From assembly GCA_015229095.1 (NCBI GenBank), contig JADGCE010000003.1, positions 22,014 through 50,810 on the forward strand: a stretch of 28,797 bases of DNA, read 5' to 3'. Numbering within the stretch: the stretch's first letter is position 1; the number at the start of each line of letters is the position of its first letter. This stretch comes from Magnetococcales bacterium. GTDB taxonomy: Bacteria; Pseudomonadota; Magnetococcia; Magnetococcales; Magnetaquicoccaceae. This document shows positions 8,495 through 15,745 of this stretch, one piece after another. The notes beneath the pieces were generated by a model. That model had not been told where the DNA came from. It made no database searches and worked only from the letters and a program-made list of their open reading frames with translations. The position numbers were made by a program, and so were the translations under genes.

Positions 8495-8523
8495 GGATCA
8501 ACACTCGGAGAGGGGCGCTGCAT
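8491..8523 (-). CDS. Candidate ten-codon leader ORF coupled to the 221-residue gene
   Basis: An ATG at 8523 opens a frame encoding MQRPSPSVDP. Its TGA (8493-8491) overlaps the ATG of the following gene as ATGA, the same arrangement used by other genes of this operon. A GGTG lies six bases upstream. The following gene has a poor ribosome site of its own, which would make coupled translation useful. At this length it could easily be chance. Confidence 0.25.
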   Translation of the reverse strand: MQRPSPSVDP

Positions 8524-8648
8524 GGATCACCATCACTTAACTCGGAATACATTTTGGAGTAGAGTACACAATCCGGGAGCGGAATCCTGCGGACACGACC
8601 GACAAGGCAGCCACCCGCACGCCACAGAATAGCACCCATGGAGAAAAA

Positions 8649-9119
8649 ATGACACAGAGCACGTACTGCCATTCAGAAAATCAGGCTTCACCCCATGGCC
8701 TGCCCTCTGCGCCCCACAGTCCCAGCCATCCCCAGTTGCAGCATCTCCACCCGGAGGAGGCGTTTGCCTTGCTGCAGAAGGTGGGAGTTGTATTTGTGGA
8801 TATACGTTCAGAAATGGAATATTTTTTTGTTGGCAACCCCAAAGGGGCCATCAACATTCCCTGGCAGGATGCTCCTGATTTTGAACGGAACCCTGACTTT
8901 GTTCGGGACATTGCCCGTATTGCCAAACCGGAACAGCCCATCCTGCTGATTTGCCGTTCCGGCCATCGTTCCATTGATGCGGGCAATACCCTGTTGCAGG
9001 CCGGCTTTCAGCAGGTGTACCACGTATTGGAAGGTTTTGAGGGAGATCGGGACGAACACCACCACCGGAGCAGCATCAACGGCTGGCGTTATCGGGGCTT
9101 GCCCTGGGTGCAATGTTGA
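8649..9119 (+). CDS. Rhodanese-like sulfurtransferase
   Basis: A 156-residue single-domain rhodanese. The active-site loop CRSGHRS has its catalytic cysteine at residue 102, preceded by the hydrophobic strand PILLI. The VFVDIRSEMEYFFVG segment (about 48-62) and GAINIPW (67-72) are the usual rhodanese signatures. The first 30 residues are His/Pro/Ser-rich, without a clear signal peptide, so it is probably cytoplasmic. It would carry a persulfide sulfur for an unknown acceptor. Start: ATG at 8649, five bases after GGAG. It is divergent from the kinase operon (154 bases between starts) and convergent with the CBS protein ten bases away. I see no terminator in that gap. Confidence 0.9.
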   Translation: MTQSTYCHSENQASPHGLPSAPHSPSHPQLQHLHPEEAFALLQKVGVVFVDIRSEMEYFFVGNPKGAINIPWQDAPDFERNPDFVRDIARIAKPEQPILLICRSGHRSIDAGNTLLQAGFQQVYHVLEGFEGDRDEHHHRSSINGWRYRGLPWVQC

Positions 9120-9129
9120 AAGAGGGTGT

Positions 9130-9636
9130 TCACGGGGAGAGGCGCTGGGCGATTGCCAACATATCCGGGACCAGATAGACCAGCAGACCGATCACGCTCA
9201 AGATGACCAACAGCACCAGTCCTCCGACCAGGTTGACCATCAGATCCTTGCGTCCACCTCCCCGCGTCATGCGCTCTGCCAGGGCGCGCAGGGAGACGAC
9301 GCCGACAAACAGGGCATCCTGATAGACGAGCAGATGGCGGATGCCTTTTTCTTGCATCTGATCCAGACAGTGCTGGCAGGTGGCGTCGTGGGGAACCTTG
9401 ACCAGTTCGGTGGTCATCACGTCCCGCATCAACGTGGTCTCCGGGTTGCGTTTTTTGCTGACCACCCGGGTCAGCAGATCCCGTTCGGTAAAATAGCCGA
9501 CGACCCGGCCTTTGCCAGTGACCACGATGGAGCCAACGCCACGATCCACCATGATGCCCACGCTCTCGGAAACCGTCCGATACTGGTCGATGGTGACGAC
9601 GTTATGCTCTATTATGGTCGTGATCTTACATCTCAT
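9130..9636 (-). CDS. CBS-domain pair protein with C-terminal membrane anchor
   Basis: A 168-residue protein made of two CBS motifs (about residues 8-60 and 72-122) followed by one hydrophobic segment (about 133-157) near the C-terminus. CBS pairs usually bind adenine nucleotides; GYFTERDLLTRVV (48-59) and VGVVSLRALAERM (111-123) are the typical strand-helix ends. The second domain contains a CQHC pair (87-90) that could respond to redox or metal, but this is speculative. The single tail segment suggests a cytoplasmic domain tethered to the inner membrane. Start: ATG at 9636 with a weak GGA upstream. No partner gene is adjacent on the same strand; the SGNH gene upstream is separated by a terminator, so this is probably a one-gene unit. 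Confidence 0.85.
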   Translation of the reverse strand: MRCKITTIIEHNVVTIDQYRTVSESVGIMVDRGVGSIVVTGKGRVVGYFTERDLLTRVVSKKRNPETTLMRDVMTTELVKVPHDATCQHCLDQMQEKGIRHLLVYQDALFVGVVSLRALAERMTRGGGRKDLMVNLVGGLVLLVILSVIGLLVYLVPDMLAIAQRLSP

Positions 9637-9856
9637 GATTCAACAATCCATCGCAGTTGATTCGCTCGATTGAGACGGTATTGTCCAGCCGCTGCACGGC
9701 ACAACACGCGCCCGCCAACCGGACTCCCGCAGGGATACCAAACACCCAATCCAGACATGCGGAGATCATATAGACAACAGGCTCTCCTGTCACCCAAAAA
9801 TACGTCGTTTTTTCGTTGGAGTGGGGAGGAGATACAGAGAGCAGTGACGGCACGGC

Positions 9857-9896
9857 AAAAAAACGGCTCCCGGAGCAACCGCCCTCCTCAGGGAGC
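9857..9896 (-). terminator. Rho-independent terminator of the dlt-like operon
   Basis: On the minus strand the SGNH gene ends GCTCCC-TGA; GCTCCC (9896-9891) pairs with GGGAGC (9871-9866). Inside, GGAG pairs with CTCC around an eight-base loop, and the stop codon forms a three-base bulge. Seven T (9863-9857) follow after CG. The structure thus includes the last codons of the gene. Confidence 0.65.
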
Positions 9897-11099
9897 AGCT
9901 GCCTGGGGAGGGGATTTATCACACCCCAGTTGCAAAAAATCCACTTCAGGTCGTCCGCGCATGAAGGGATTCTCTGATTGGGTGCGCCCGGCCTGCTCGG
10001 CGATCACCGTTTGCAGGAAAGGGGCATCCACATGAGGCGCAAGCCGTTGCGGATCGGCCTGCAGCATGTCGTGCAGCAGGCGGGCGTACAGCACACGGCC
10101 ACCGTGGAAACCATCCAGATATTCACAATCCCCCGCCAGTTCCCGTTCATGGGTCAGATAGTCATGGACCCGCACGCCGCGTTCCGCCAACTGGGGAGCA
10201 ATTTCAGCCATATAGGCAAAGTCTTGACCCTGCCTTTCCACCTCTTTTTTGACCGCAGGTGCCACGGGTGCCAGGGTCACCACCACGGCCATGCCGGCAG
10301 ACTCCATCTTTTTGACCAGGGCGGCAAATCGATCCAGATAAAGGGGGTCTGCATGCCGGGAGGCCTGGAAAACACCGTGTCTTCTCTGGGCAATGTCTGC
10401 AAGGGTGGCGGAAAAGCGGGGATCCGTGCTGGGGAGATCTCCCACTGCCAGCGCGGTATACAGACCGGAACCATCCGGGAGGAAACCGTTGCCCTGCTGG
10501 ATGGCCCGTATTCCGATGTGAGGAGAAGGCTCCCGCCGACCCTCGCTCCACCAGGGCCAACGCAGCCATTCGGAGAGAGAGATTTTCCGTTGTTTCAGCC
10601 AGGTCACCGGCTTGAGCCATTTGGCAAGGGTCAGACGGGGTTCGGGGGGCGGGGCGGTTCCCATGGGCAGGGGAAGACGATGGCGGGCATTGAACCACCA
10701 AAAATCTGCGACGATGATCACCAGTTGCGGGGGAGGGGTCAGGGCCAGCAGACGGTCAGCGATCGGATAACCCGCGTGGATGCTGCTCATTGCCCGCCCC
10801 GCGTTGACAAAGGAGTGGGAAAAAAAACGGCGTTCAAACATCATGGCCCGCGACGAACCGATCACCACCACACGAGGGCGTACCGCCTCCAGCAGGGCCA
10901 TCTTGTAGGCAAACTCGTCATCATGCAGGCCGGTGCCATAGAGCACCTCCTGGGGTCCACGCCGTTGCTCTTGCACAACCTGTTGCAGGGATTTCCATTC
11001 CCCATAGTCGGCCAGCAGCAGCCAGTTGAGCCAGAGCACGGGCAGGGGCAGCAGACATGCGACCGCGATGATCCAGATATACCGCTGATGCCCTTTCAT
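9888..11099 (-). CDS. Membrane-anchored SGNH-like protein of the dlt-like operon
   Basis: A 403-residue protein with one N-terminal hydrophobic segment (about residues 8-30), probably an inner-membrane anchor with a periplasmic body. The body resembles the SGNH-hydrolase fold of DltD/AlgJ/AlgX-type partners of MBOAT transferases. VVVIGSSRAMMF (77-88) has a serine in the nucleophile position, and a late DGFH (Asp329, His332) could supply the other catalytic residues. These proteins pass an acyl or aminoacyl group to a polymer outside the membrane. It starts ten bases after the MBOAT stop and is the last gene of the operon; a terminator overlaps its 3' end. Which acyl group and which polymer are not visible. 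Overall similarity to DltD is by layout only. Confidence 0.7.
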   Translation of the reverse strand: MKGHQRYIWIIAVACLLPLPVLWLNWLLLADYGEWKSLQQVVQEQRRGPQEVLYGTGLHDDEFAYKMALLEAVRPRVVVIGSSRAMMFERRFFSHSFVNAGRAMSSIHAGYPIADRLLALTPPPQLVIIVADFWWFNARHRLPLPMGTAPPPEPRLTLAKWLKPVTWLKQRKISLSEWLRWPWWSEGRREPSPHIGIRAIQQGNGFLPDGSGLYTALAVGDLPSTDPRFSATLADIAQRRHGVFQASRHADPLYLDRFAALVKKMESAGMAVVVTLAPVAPAVKKEVERQGQDFAYMAEIAPQLAERGVRVHDYLTHERELAGDCEYLDGFHGGRVLYARLLHDMLQADPQRLAPHVDAPFLQTVIAEQAGRTQSENPFMRGRPEVDFLQLGCDKSPPQAAAP

Positions 11100-11109
11100 G
11101 ACCGCTCCA

Positions 11110-12651
11110 CTAAAACTGGAAGTAGAGAAAAGCGTTGCCCTGGTCGATGGACAACAGCGACCACCCCAGCAAGCCTGCCGTCAACAGGGCCCACGCCGGA
11201 TGTGGAAACCAATGGATCCACCGATACAGGCGATGTTTTCTGGGCACCAGGGGTTGGCAGGGTTCGATGACGGGATGAAAGGGGGCCAGCCATTGGTAAA
11301 TGTTGGGTAAAAACCAGACGGCTGCCCATAAAACCAGGCAGTGGCCCAAGACCTGGCCCGTATTGATCAGCACATGGGTATCCTGCACGACCACATATCC
11401 GTGTTGTGCCTGTTCCGACAGCCAGGAAAATTTGTCCAGCCACTTCTGATGGAGATGGAGACCATTCACGCCCAGCAGGCTCTGCAGCAGGCTGTTGGCC
11501 ACCGAGAGGTTGGGGGCCCGGAAATAGATCCATCCCACCACCACCATCAGAAAGGTCAACAGACGGGCAAACCAGCGGGGCATCTGCCAGAGGTTCCATT
11601 CGCGCCACAGATGGTTGACGATCAGAGCAAGACCATGCATGCCGCCCCAGACGACAAAGGTCCAATGGGCCCCATGCCACAAGCCGCCCAACAGCATGGT
11701 GATCAACAGATTGCGCAGCGTGGTCAACCCTCCTCGCCGATTGCCACCCAGGGGAATGTAGAGATGGTTGCGCAAAAAACGGGAGAGGGTGATGTGCCAA
11801 CGCCGCCAGAAATCGATGATATTTACCGCCTGATAGGGGGAGTTAAAATTTTGTGGAAAGCGGATTCCGAACAAACGGGCCAGACCGATGGCCATATCCG
11901 AATAGCCGGAAAAGTCAAAATAGAGCTGGAAGGTATAGCTCAATGCCCCTGCCCAGGCCTCCAACAGGGGGACCGGTGCCCCCCCGGCAGCATAGGCAAA
12001 GACCGGGTCGGCATAACTGCCCATGGGGTCGGCGATGAGCAGCTTTTTTGCCAGACCGACGATAAACAGCGTCAGCCCCAGGGAGAGGTTGTTCCAGCGG
12101 AAGGGGCGACGCTTCCCCCGGCGCAGTTGGGAAAGTATCTCCTCGGGGTGGATGATGGGACCGGCGATCAAATGGGGAAAAAAGGTGATGCAGAGAAGAT
12201 AGTTCAAATAATGGGGTTCGTCGACCCGCCCCCGTTCCGTCTCCACCAGAAATGCAATCTGTTGGAAAGTGAAAAAGGAGATGCCCAGGGGCAGCAGGAT
12301 GCCCGGCAGTGAGAGGGGTTGTTCCAGGAAATGGTTGAGGTTTCCCACCAAAAAATCCAGATATTTGAACCAGCCGAGGAGTCCCAGATTGGCCATAATG
12401 CCTGTGATCAACAGGGGTTTTCCCCAGGATGCTCCCCATCGTCCCATGGCCCTGGCCAACCAAAAATTGCCTGTCACGGAGAGGAGGATCAACGGCAGAT
12501 AGGCCGGGTTCCAGTAGGCATAAAAAAACAGGGAGGCGATCGTCAGCCAAGCCATGGACCAGGTATGGGACAAAAAGCGGCTCGTCAGGAGGAAGAGCAG
12601 CCATGTGCCGGGCAAAAACAGGAAAATAAATGCATAGGAGCTGAATACCAT
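11110..12651 (-). CDS. MBOAT-family O-acyltransferase (DltB/AlgI type)
   Basis: A 513-residue polytopic inner-membrane protein with about ten or more hydrophobic segments. MBOAT signatures are clear: YFDFSGYSDMAIGLARLFG (244-262), NFNSPYQAVNIIDFWRRWHITLSRFL (268-293) with His286, and GGLWHGAHWTFVVWGGMHG (322-340) with the invariant His326. It would move an activated acyl group from the cytoplasmic carrier across the membrane for transfer to a surface polymer. In sequence it resembles AlgI (acetylation) as much as DltB, but a carrier protein and an adenylating ligase lie directly upstream, which favours the DltB role. Start: ATG at 12651, with GGGA about nine bases upstream, immediately after an intercistronic hairpin. 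Confidence 0.92.
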   Translation of the reverse strand: MVFSSYAFIFLFLPGTWLLFLLTSRFLSHTWSMAWLTIASLFFYAYWNPAYLPLILLSVTGNFWLARAMGRWGASWGKPLLITGIMANLGLLGWFKYLDFLVGNLNHFLEQPLSLPGILLPLGISFFTFQQIAFLVETERGRVDEPHYLNYLLCITFFPHLIAGPIIHPEEILSQLRRGKRRPFRWNNLSLGLTLFIVGLAKKLLIADPMGSYADPVFAYAAGGAPVPLLEAWAGALSYTFQLYFDFSGYSDMAIGLARLFGIRFPQNFNSPYQAVNIIDFWRRWHITLSRFLRNHLYIPLGGNRRGGLTTLRNLLITMLLGGLWHGAHWTFVVWGGMHGLALIVNHLWREWNLWQMPRWFARLLTFLMVVVGWIYFRAPNLSVANSLLQSLLGVNGLHLHQKWLDKFSWLSEQAQHGYVVVQDTHVLINTGQVLGHCLVLWAAVWFLPNIYQWLAPFHPVIEPCQPLVPRKHRLYRWIHWFPHPAWALLTAGLLGWSLLSIDQGNAFLYFQF

Positions 12652-12665
12652 GGAGCGTTCCCAAA

Positions 12666-12684
12666 CGGTGCGTCAACCGCACCG
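12666..12684 (-). promoter_or_regulatory. Intercistronic hairpin before the MBOAT gene
   Basis: A perfect seven-base stem, CGGTGCG / CGCACCG, with a five-base loop lies between the carrier-protein stop (12702) and the MBOAT start (12651). In the transcript it is followed by TTTGGGAACGCTCC and then the ATG. There is no long T-run, so it may stabilise or attenuate the mRNA rather than end it. It could also lower translation of the membrane protein relative to the carrier. Confidence 0.4.
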
Positions 12685-12701
12685 GCAGAGCGGTGGTGCT
12701 G

Positions 12702-12947
12702 TCAAGTCGCCGCGAAGGTTGTCGTCAGCCCCCGCAGCGTCAGCAGGGAGGCCGGATCGACTTGGGTAAAATCGACAGGGCGGCCACTCTCCTCCTCCAG
12801 TATTTGGATCAGTTCAATAAATCCCATACTGGTCAACAAGGCGCGTTCCAGCAGATTGTCATCCGCCGCCAGGGGTGGGGTGCCAGGGGCCCCGTTGTGC
12901 CGGGCGAGAAACTCCAACACCACCTGTTCTACGTGCGTCTTGTTCAT
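12702..12947 (-). CDS. Acyl/aminoacyl carrier protein, DltC-like
   Basis: An 81-residue acidic, helical carrier protein. The likely phosphopantetheine site is Ser40 in ALLTSMGFIELIQILEEESG, which matches the DltC/ACP pattern (usually DSxG, here TSMG), followed by the conserved helix-two Glu residues. It would hold the group activated by the upstream ligase as a thioester and present it to the MBOAT protein. The ATG at 12947 directly abuts the ligase stop (TGAATG), which implies coupled translation and near-equal amounts. The Asp before the serine in most carriers is replaced by Thr; this is uncommon but does not by itself exclude modification. Confidence 0.8.
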   Translation of the reverse strand: MNKTHVEQVVLEFLARHNGAPGTPPLAADDNLLERALLTSMGFIELIQILEEESGRPVDFTQVDPASLLTLRGLTTTFAAT

Positions 12948-14573
12948 TCAGCGGTTTCCTTGCGGTTCGTGCAGGGTTAAAGAGTGGCTTAAAGCTTCCC
13001 GATCTATTTTGCCGTTGGCATTCAAAGGCAGCTGCGGCATGCGCGCTATGCGGGTTGGCACCATGTAGGCGGGCAGTGCCCGGCGACAGGCGGCCAGAAT
13101 GGCTGCATCATCCACAGATCCCGCAGCGGCCACACAGGCCACCAACCCCTCTACCCCCTCTTTCCCGACGGGCCAGGGGATGGCCACCGCAAAATCATGG
13201 CCGCAGGCGTTGCGCAAGACGGCGTCGATCTCCTGCAACTCAATACGGTGGCCCCGCCATTTGATCTGGTGGTCCAGTCGCCGCACAAAGAAGAGGCAGC
13301 CATCTTCCCGGCGCTGCACCCAGTCGCCGGTACGATACCAAAGGGTCTCTCCCGTGGCGGGCGTGCGGATGTAGTGGTGGGCACTCTTCTCCGGATTGTG
13401 CAGATAGCCGCCGGTGACCTGACTCCCTGCCAAACAGAGTTCCCCTTCGCCCGCATGAAAGTTCAATATTTCCCCGGCTTGCAGCAGGGCGCCCTGCTGG
13501 GTGGCAAAAATCCAGCCGATGGGTACAATACCACTCCTGGCCTCTGCCGATGAAGGGCTTCCCTGCCATTCATAAGCGGAAATGGCCACCGTGGCCTCTG
13601 TCGGTCCGTACAGGTTGAGCAGTCGACCTTGCGGGGTGGCCTGCCGCCACGCCTCTGCCGTGCGCACGGGCAGCGGTTCCCCGCAAAAGAGGCTGAGCCG
13701 CACCGATGGAAACACACCGGGTTGCAAAGCGTTGACCTTTTCCAAAAACATCGCCACCGAGGGCACCGACACCCAAACCGTCAAGCGGGTGTCGAGGATA
13801 AATTTGGCAGGTGCCAGGCGGCTGTGGAGAGGGATGGGGCAGAGGAGCGCGCCACTGGCCCAGGCCACAAAAATGGGATGAATGGAGAGATCGAAAGAGA
13901 GATCCGCCGGTTGGGTCACCCGATCACCGGGTCCGATGGCATGGTGGTTTTGCCAGTACTCCACATAGGCGGTCAGATTGGCAAACGTGACCGGGACCCC
14001 CTTGGGCTGGCCGGTGCTGCCCGAAGTAAACATCAAATAGGCCAGGGAAGAGGGCGCCGGGATGGGGCTGGGGTGCCGTTCGGCCAACCGGTCGAGGGCC
14101 TCTTGACCGATATAACGATGTTGGGGAAATCGGTTGGGCAAATCGCCAAACCCGTTGGCATCCGGGCAGATCCAGGTAAAAGGCGGCTTTTCTCCGGTCG
14201 GCAACGCCCCCTCCGGCATCGTGGAGAGGGCCAACAACAGCCCCTCCAGAGCCGTCAGCCCCTCCTCTGGCACCACGATGGTCCGGGTCTGGGATTGGCA
14301 CACCATGTTGGCCAACCGTTGACCGGGGAGGGCGGGGTTCAGTGGTACATAGCCATAACCCAGCCGATGGGCGGCGATGATGGCTCCATAGGCCCAGGCC
14401 GTATGGTTGCCGAGAATGGCAACCAACCGCAGGAGACCACACCCCTCCTCGGCAAGGGCGCGGGAGATGCGCTCTCCCTCCTGGAACAGACGGGCATAGT
14501 TCCAATGCTGCCCGGCCACTTGCAGGGCGGCTGCCGCCCCATCCGACGGTTGCAACCAGGGAGGAGTCTGCAT
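12948..14573 (-). CDS. Adenylate-forming ligase, D-alanine--carrier protein ligase-like (DltA type)
   Basis: A 541-residue AMP-binding enzyme that would adenylate a small carboxylic acid or amino acid and load it on the adjacent carrier. Core motifs are complete: TSGSTGQPKG (183-192), DLSFDLS (224-230), LYGPTEATV (321-329), YRTGDWV and the late NANGKIDR with its catalytic Lys (about 522). LFCGEPLP (295-302) corresponds to the LFCGE of Firmicute DltA, whose cysteine is linked to D-Ala preference, so D-Ala is the likely substrate. Start: ATG at 14573, with GAGA eight to eleven bases upstream. An earlier in-frame ATG at 14624 has no ribosome site and would fall almost on the transcription start of the predicted promoter. 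First gene of the dlt-like operon. Confidence 0.82.
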   Translation of the reverse strand: MQTPPWLQPSDGAAAALQVAGQHWNYARLFQEGERISRALAEEGCGLLRLVAILGNHTAWAYGAIIAAHRLGYGYVPLNPALPGQRLANMVCQSQTRTIVVPEEGLTALEGLLLALSTMPEGALPTGEKPPFTWICPDANGFGDLPNRFPQHRYIGQEALDRLAERHPSPIPAPSSLAYLMFTSGSTGQPKGVPVTFANLTAYVEYWQNHHAIGPGDRVTQPADLSFDLSIHPIFVAWASGALLCPIPLHSRLAPAKFILDTRLTVWVSVPSVAMFLEKVNALQPGVFPSVRLSLFCGEPLPVRTAEAWRQATPQGRLLNLYGPTEATVAISAYEWQGSPSSAEARSGIVPIGWIFATQQGALLQAGEILNFHAGEGELCLAGSQVTGGYLHNPEKSAHHYIRTPATGETLWYRTGDWVQRREDGCLFFVRRLDHQIKWRGHRIELQEIDAVLRNACGHDFAVAIPWPVGKEGVEGLVACVAAAGSVDDAAILAACRRALPAYMVPTRIARMPQLPLNANGKIDREALSHSLTLHEPQGNR

Positions 14574-14612
14574 GGATGTTTCTCGATGGAGTGGGTAAAA
14601 GGAGAATTTACT

Positions 14613-14643
14613 GGACGATACCATCCAGGCAGCAGTATCATCC
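14613..14643. promoter_or_regulatory. Dyad overlapping the dlt-like promoter, candidate operator
   Basis: GGACGATAC (14613-14621) and GTATCATCC (14635-14643) form nine-base arms with one mismatch, separated by 13 bases. The dyad covers the predicted -10 box and start point, a position suited to a repressor. No regulator gene is adjacent. Confidence 0.35.
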
Positions 14644-14661
14644 CAGCCAGCCTGTGGTCAA
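14634..14661 (-). promoter_or_regulatory. Predicted sigma-70 promoter of the dlt-like operon
   Basis: On the minus strand TTGACC (14661-14656) and GATACT (14639-14634) are separated by 16 bases, giving 5/6 and 4/6 matches to the consensus hexamers. The leader to the ATG at 14573 would be about 55 bases. A near-perfect inverted repeat overlaps the -10 box. Confidence 0.45.
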
Positions 14662-14723
14662 GAGTTTTTTCCTCTGCCTGAGACAAGGATCTGCCCAGGC
14701 CCATCTTCACGGGGGAGAGTCGC

Positions 14724-15743
14724 ATGGAATTTATGCACTATACGCCTGCCCACCATGATCTGCTGCTCCGCAAACGCGACCATCCCCTGTTTCCTCCTGC
14801 CCTGAGCCATCGGGGTTTTGTGGATTGGTATTATGGGAGCCCCTGGTGCCACCTCTATCTTTTTCTGGAGCGGGGCGAACTGGCCGGGATGATCGGCATA
14901 GATCATCTGGATTTTTTGTATGAGGGGCGCCCCATCGCCGTGGCCGCCGCCAACAATCATGTGGCCTTTCTCCCAGGGATGGGCGGGGTGCAATTTTTGT
15001 ACTGGCTGAAAGCGGCCCCCTATACACTGGTTTTTGGGGGCAGCCCCGATACCCATGCCCTCTTGCGCCAAAACGGCTGGCACTATTTTCCTCCGATCCC
15101 CCTGTTGTTGGCCAATCGCGGCAGGCCTGGCGGCCCGATCACCTGGAAGTGGCGCCCTCTGGCCAGAGGGCTTCTTTCCATGCTGATGCCCACCGTGCGT
15201 TTGGCCAGGCGCAGGGCCGCCATCATCCGGCAGAGCGGTTGCGCCTTGTCCGTCCGGGAAGAGCGGCTCTTTACCGCCGATATGCTGCCTGTCAGCACGC
15301 CGTTTTGCTTTCGGTTTGCCCCCACCCTGGAATATCTGCAGTGGCGGTATGCCACCTCCCTCTCTTTTATCCGCTATCGCCTGTTTCGCATTTTGCGGGG
15401 CGAAGAGACGGTGGGCTATGTGGTGCTCAAGGAGAGCCCGAACCAACTCCTGGTGAGCCAATGCGATGGCATCGATGCCGTGTTGCTGGCCTGTGGCGTC
15501 CTGTTGGCCTTGGCGGAGGTGACCGAACAGGCACCGGTGGTCCGGGAAATGTGCCTGTGCAGCAGCCATCCCCCCATGCAACGGCTGTTCCGCCTTTTTG
15601 GCTTTCATGAGGGACGACACAGGCGACCCTTTGTGATGGGATCCGGCCGCCGCCCCCTGGAAATAGCGGATGACACGCAGGAGTGGTTGGTCAATTTTGA
15701 TTGGAACGATAATGGGTTGCGCCCTCCCTTTCTGGATGAATAA
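14724..15743 (+). CDS. GNAT-like acyltransferase, probably surface-glycan related
   Basis: A 339-residue soluble protein with no signal peptide. It appears bilobed: an N-terminal half with GSPDTHALLRQNGWHY (about 100-115) and a C-terminal half with ETVGYVVLKES and MQRLFRLFGFHEG (about 280-292). Both ends resemble the last strand and helix of GNAT acetyltransferase folds. No firm acetyl-CoA signature can be read, so the assignment is tentative. It begins at ATG 14724 behind a strong GGGGGAG site. The polysaccharide deacetylase-like gene starts two bases after its stop, and the dlt-like operon is divergent. That setting suggests modification of an amino sugar or lipid-linked glycan, which is inference from neighbours. 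Confidence 0.6.
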   Translation: MEFMHYTPAHHDLLLRKRDHPLFPPALSHRGFVDWYYGSPWCHLYLFLERGELAGMIGIDHLDFLYEGRPIAVAAANNHVAFLPGMGGVQFLYWLKAAPYTLVFGGSPDTHALLRQNGWHYFPPIPLLLANRGRPGGPITWKWRPLARGLLSMLMPTVRLARRRAAIIRQSGCALSVREERLFTADMLPVSTPFCFRFAPTLEYLQWRYATSLSFIRYRLFRILRGEETVGYVVLKESPNQLLVSQCDGIDAVLLACGVLLALAEVTEQAPVVREMCLCSSHPPMQRLFRLFGFHEGRHRRPFVMGSGRRPLEIADDTQEWLVNFDWNDNGLRPPFLDE

Positions 15744-15745
15744 GC

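Noticed and set aside
8495..8648. Promoters in the divergent gap between the kinase operon and the rhodanese
   Set aside because: TTGTGT-N16-TATTCC on the minus strand is the best candidate, but it matches the consensus too poorly to list; no better pair was seen on either strand.
9626..9922. 98-residue minus-strand open frame between the CBS and SGNH genes
   Set aside because: It runs across the terminator, overlaps genes at both ends, has no ribosome site and no recognisable sequence. The gap is better read as terminator plus leader.
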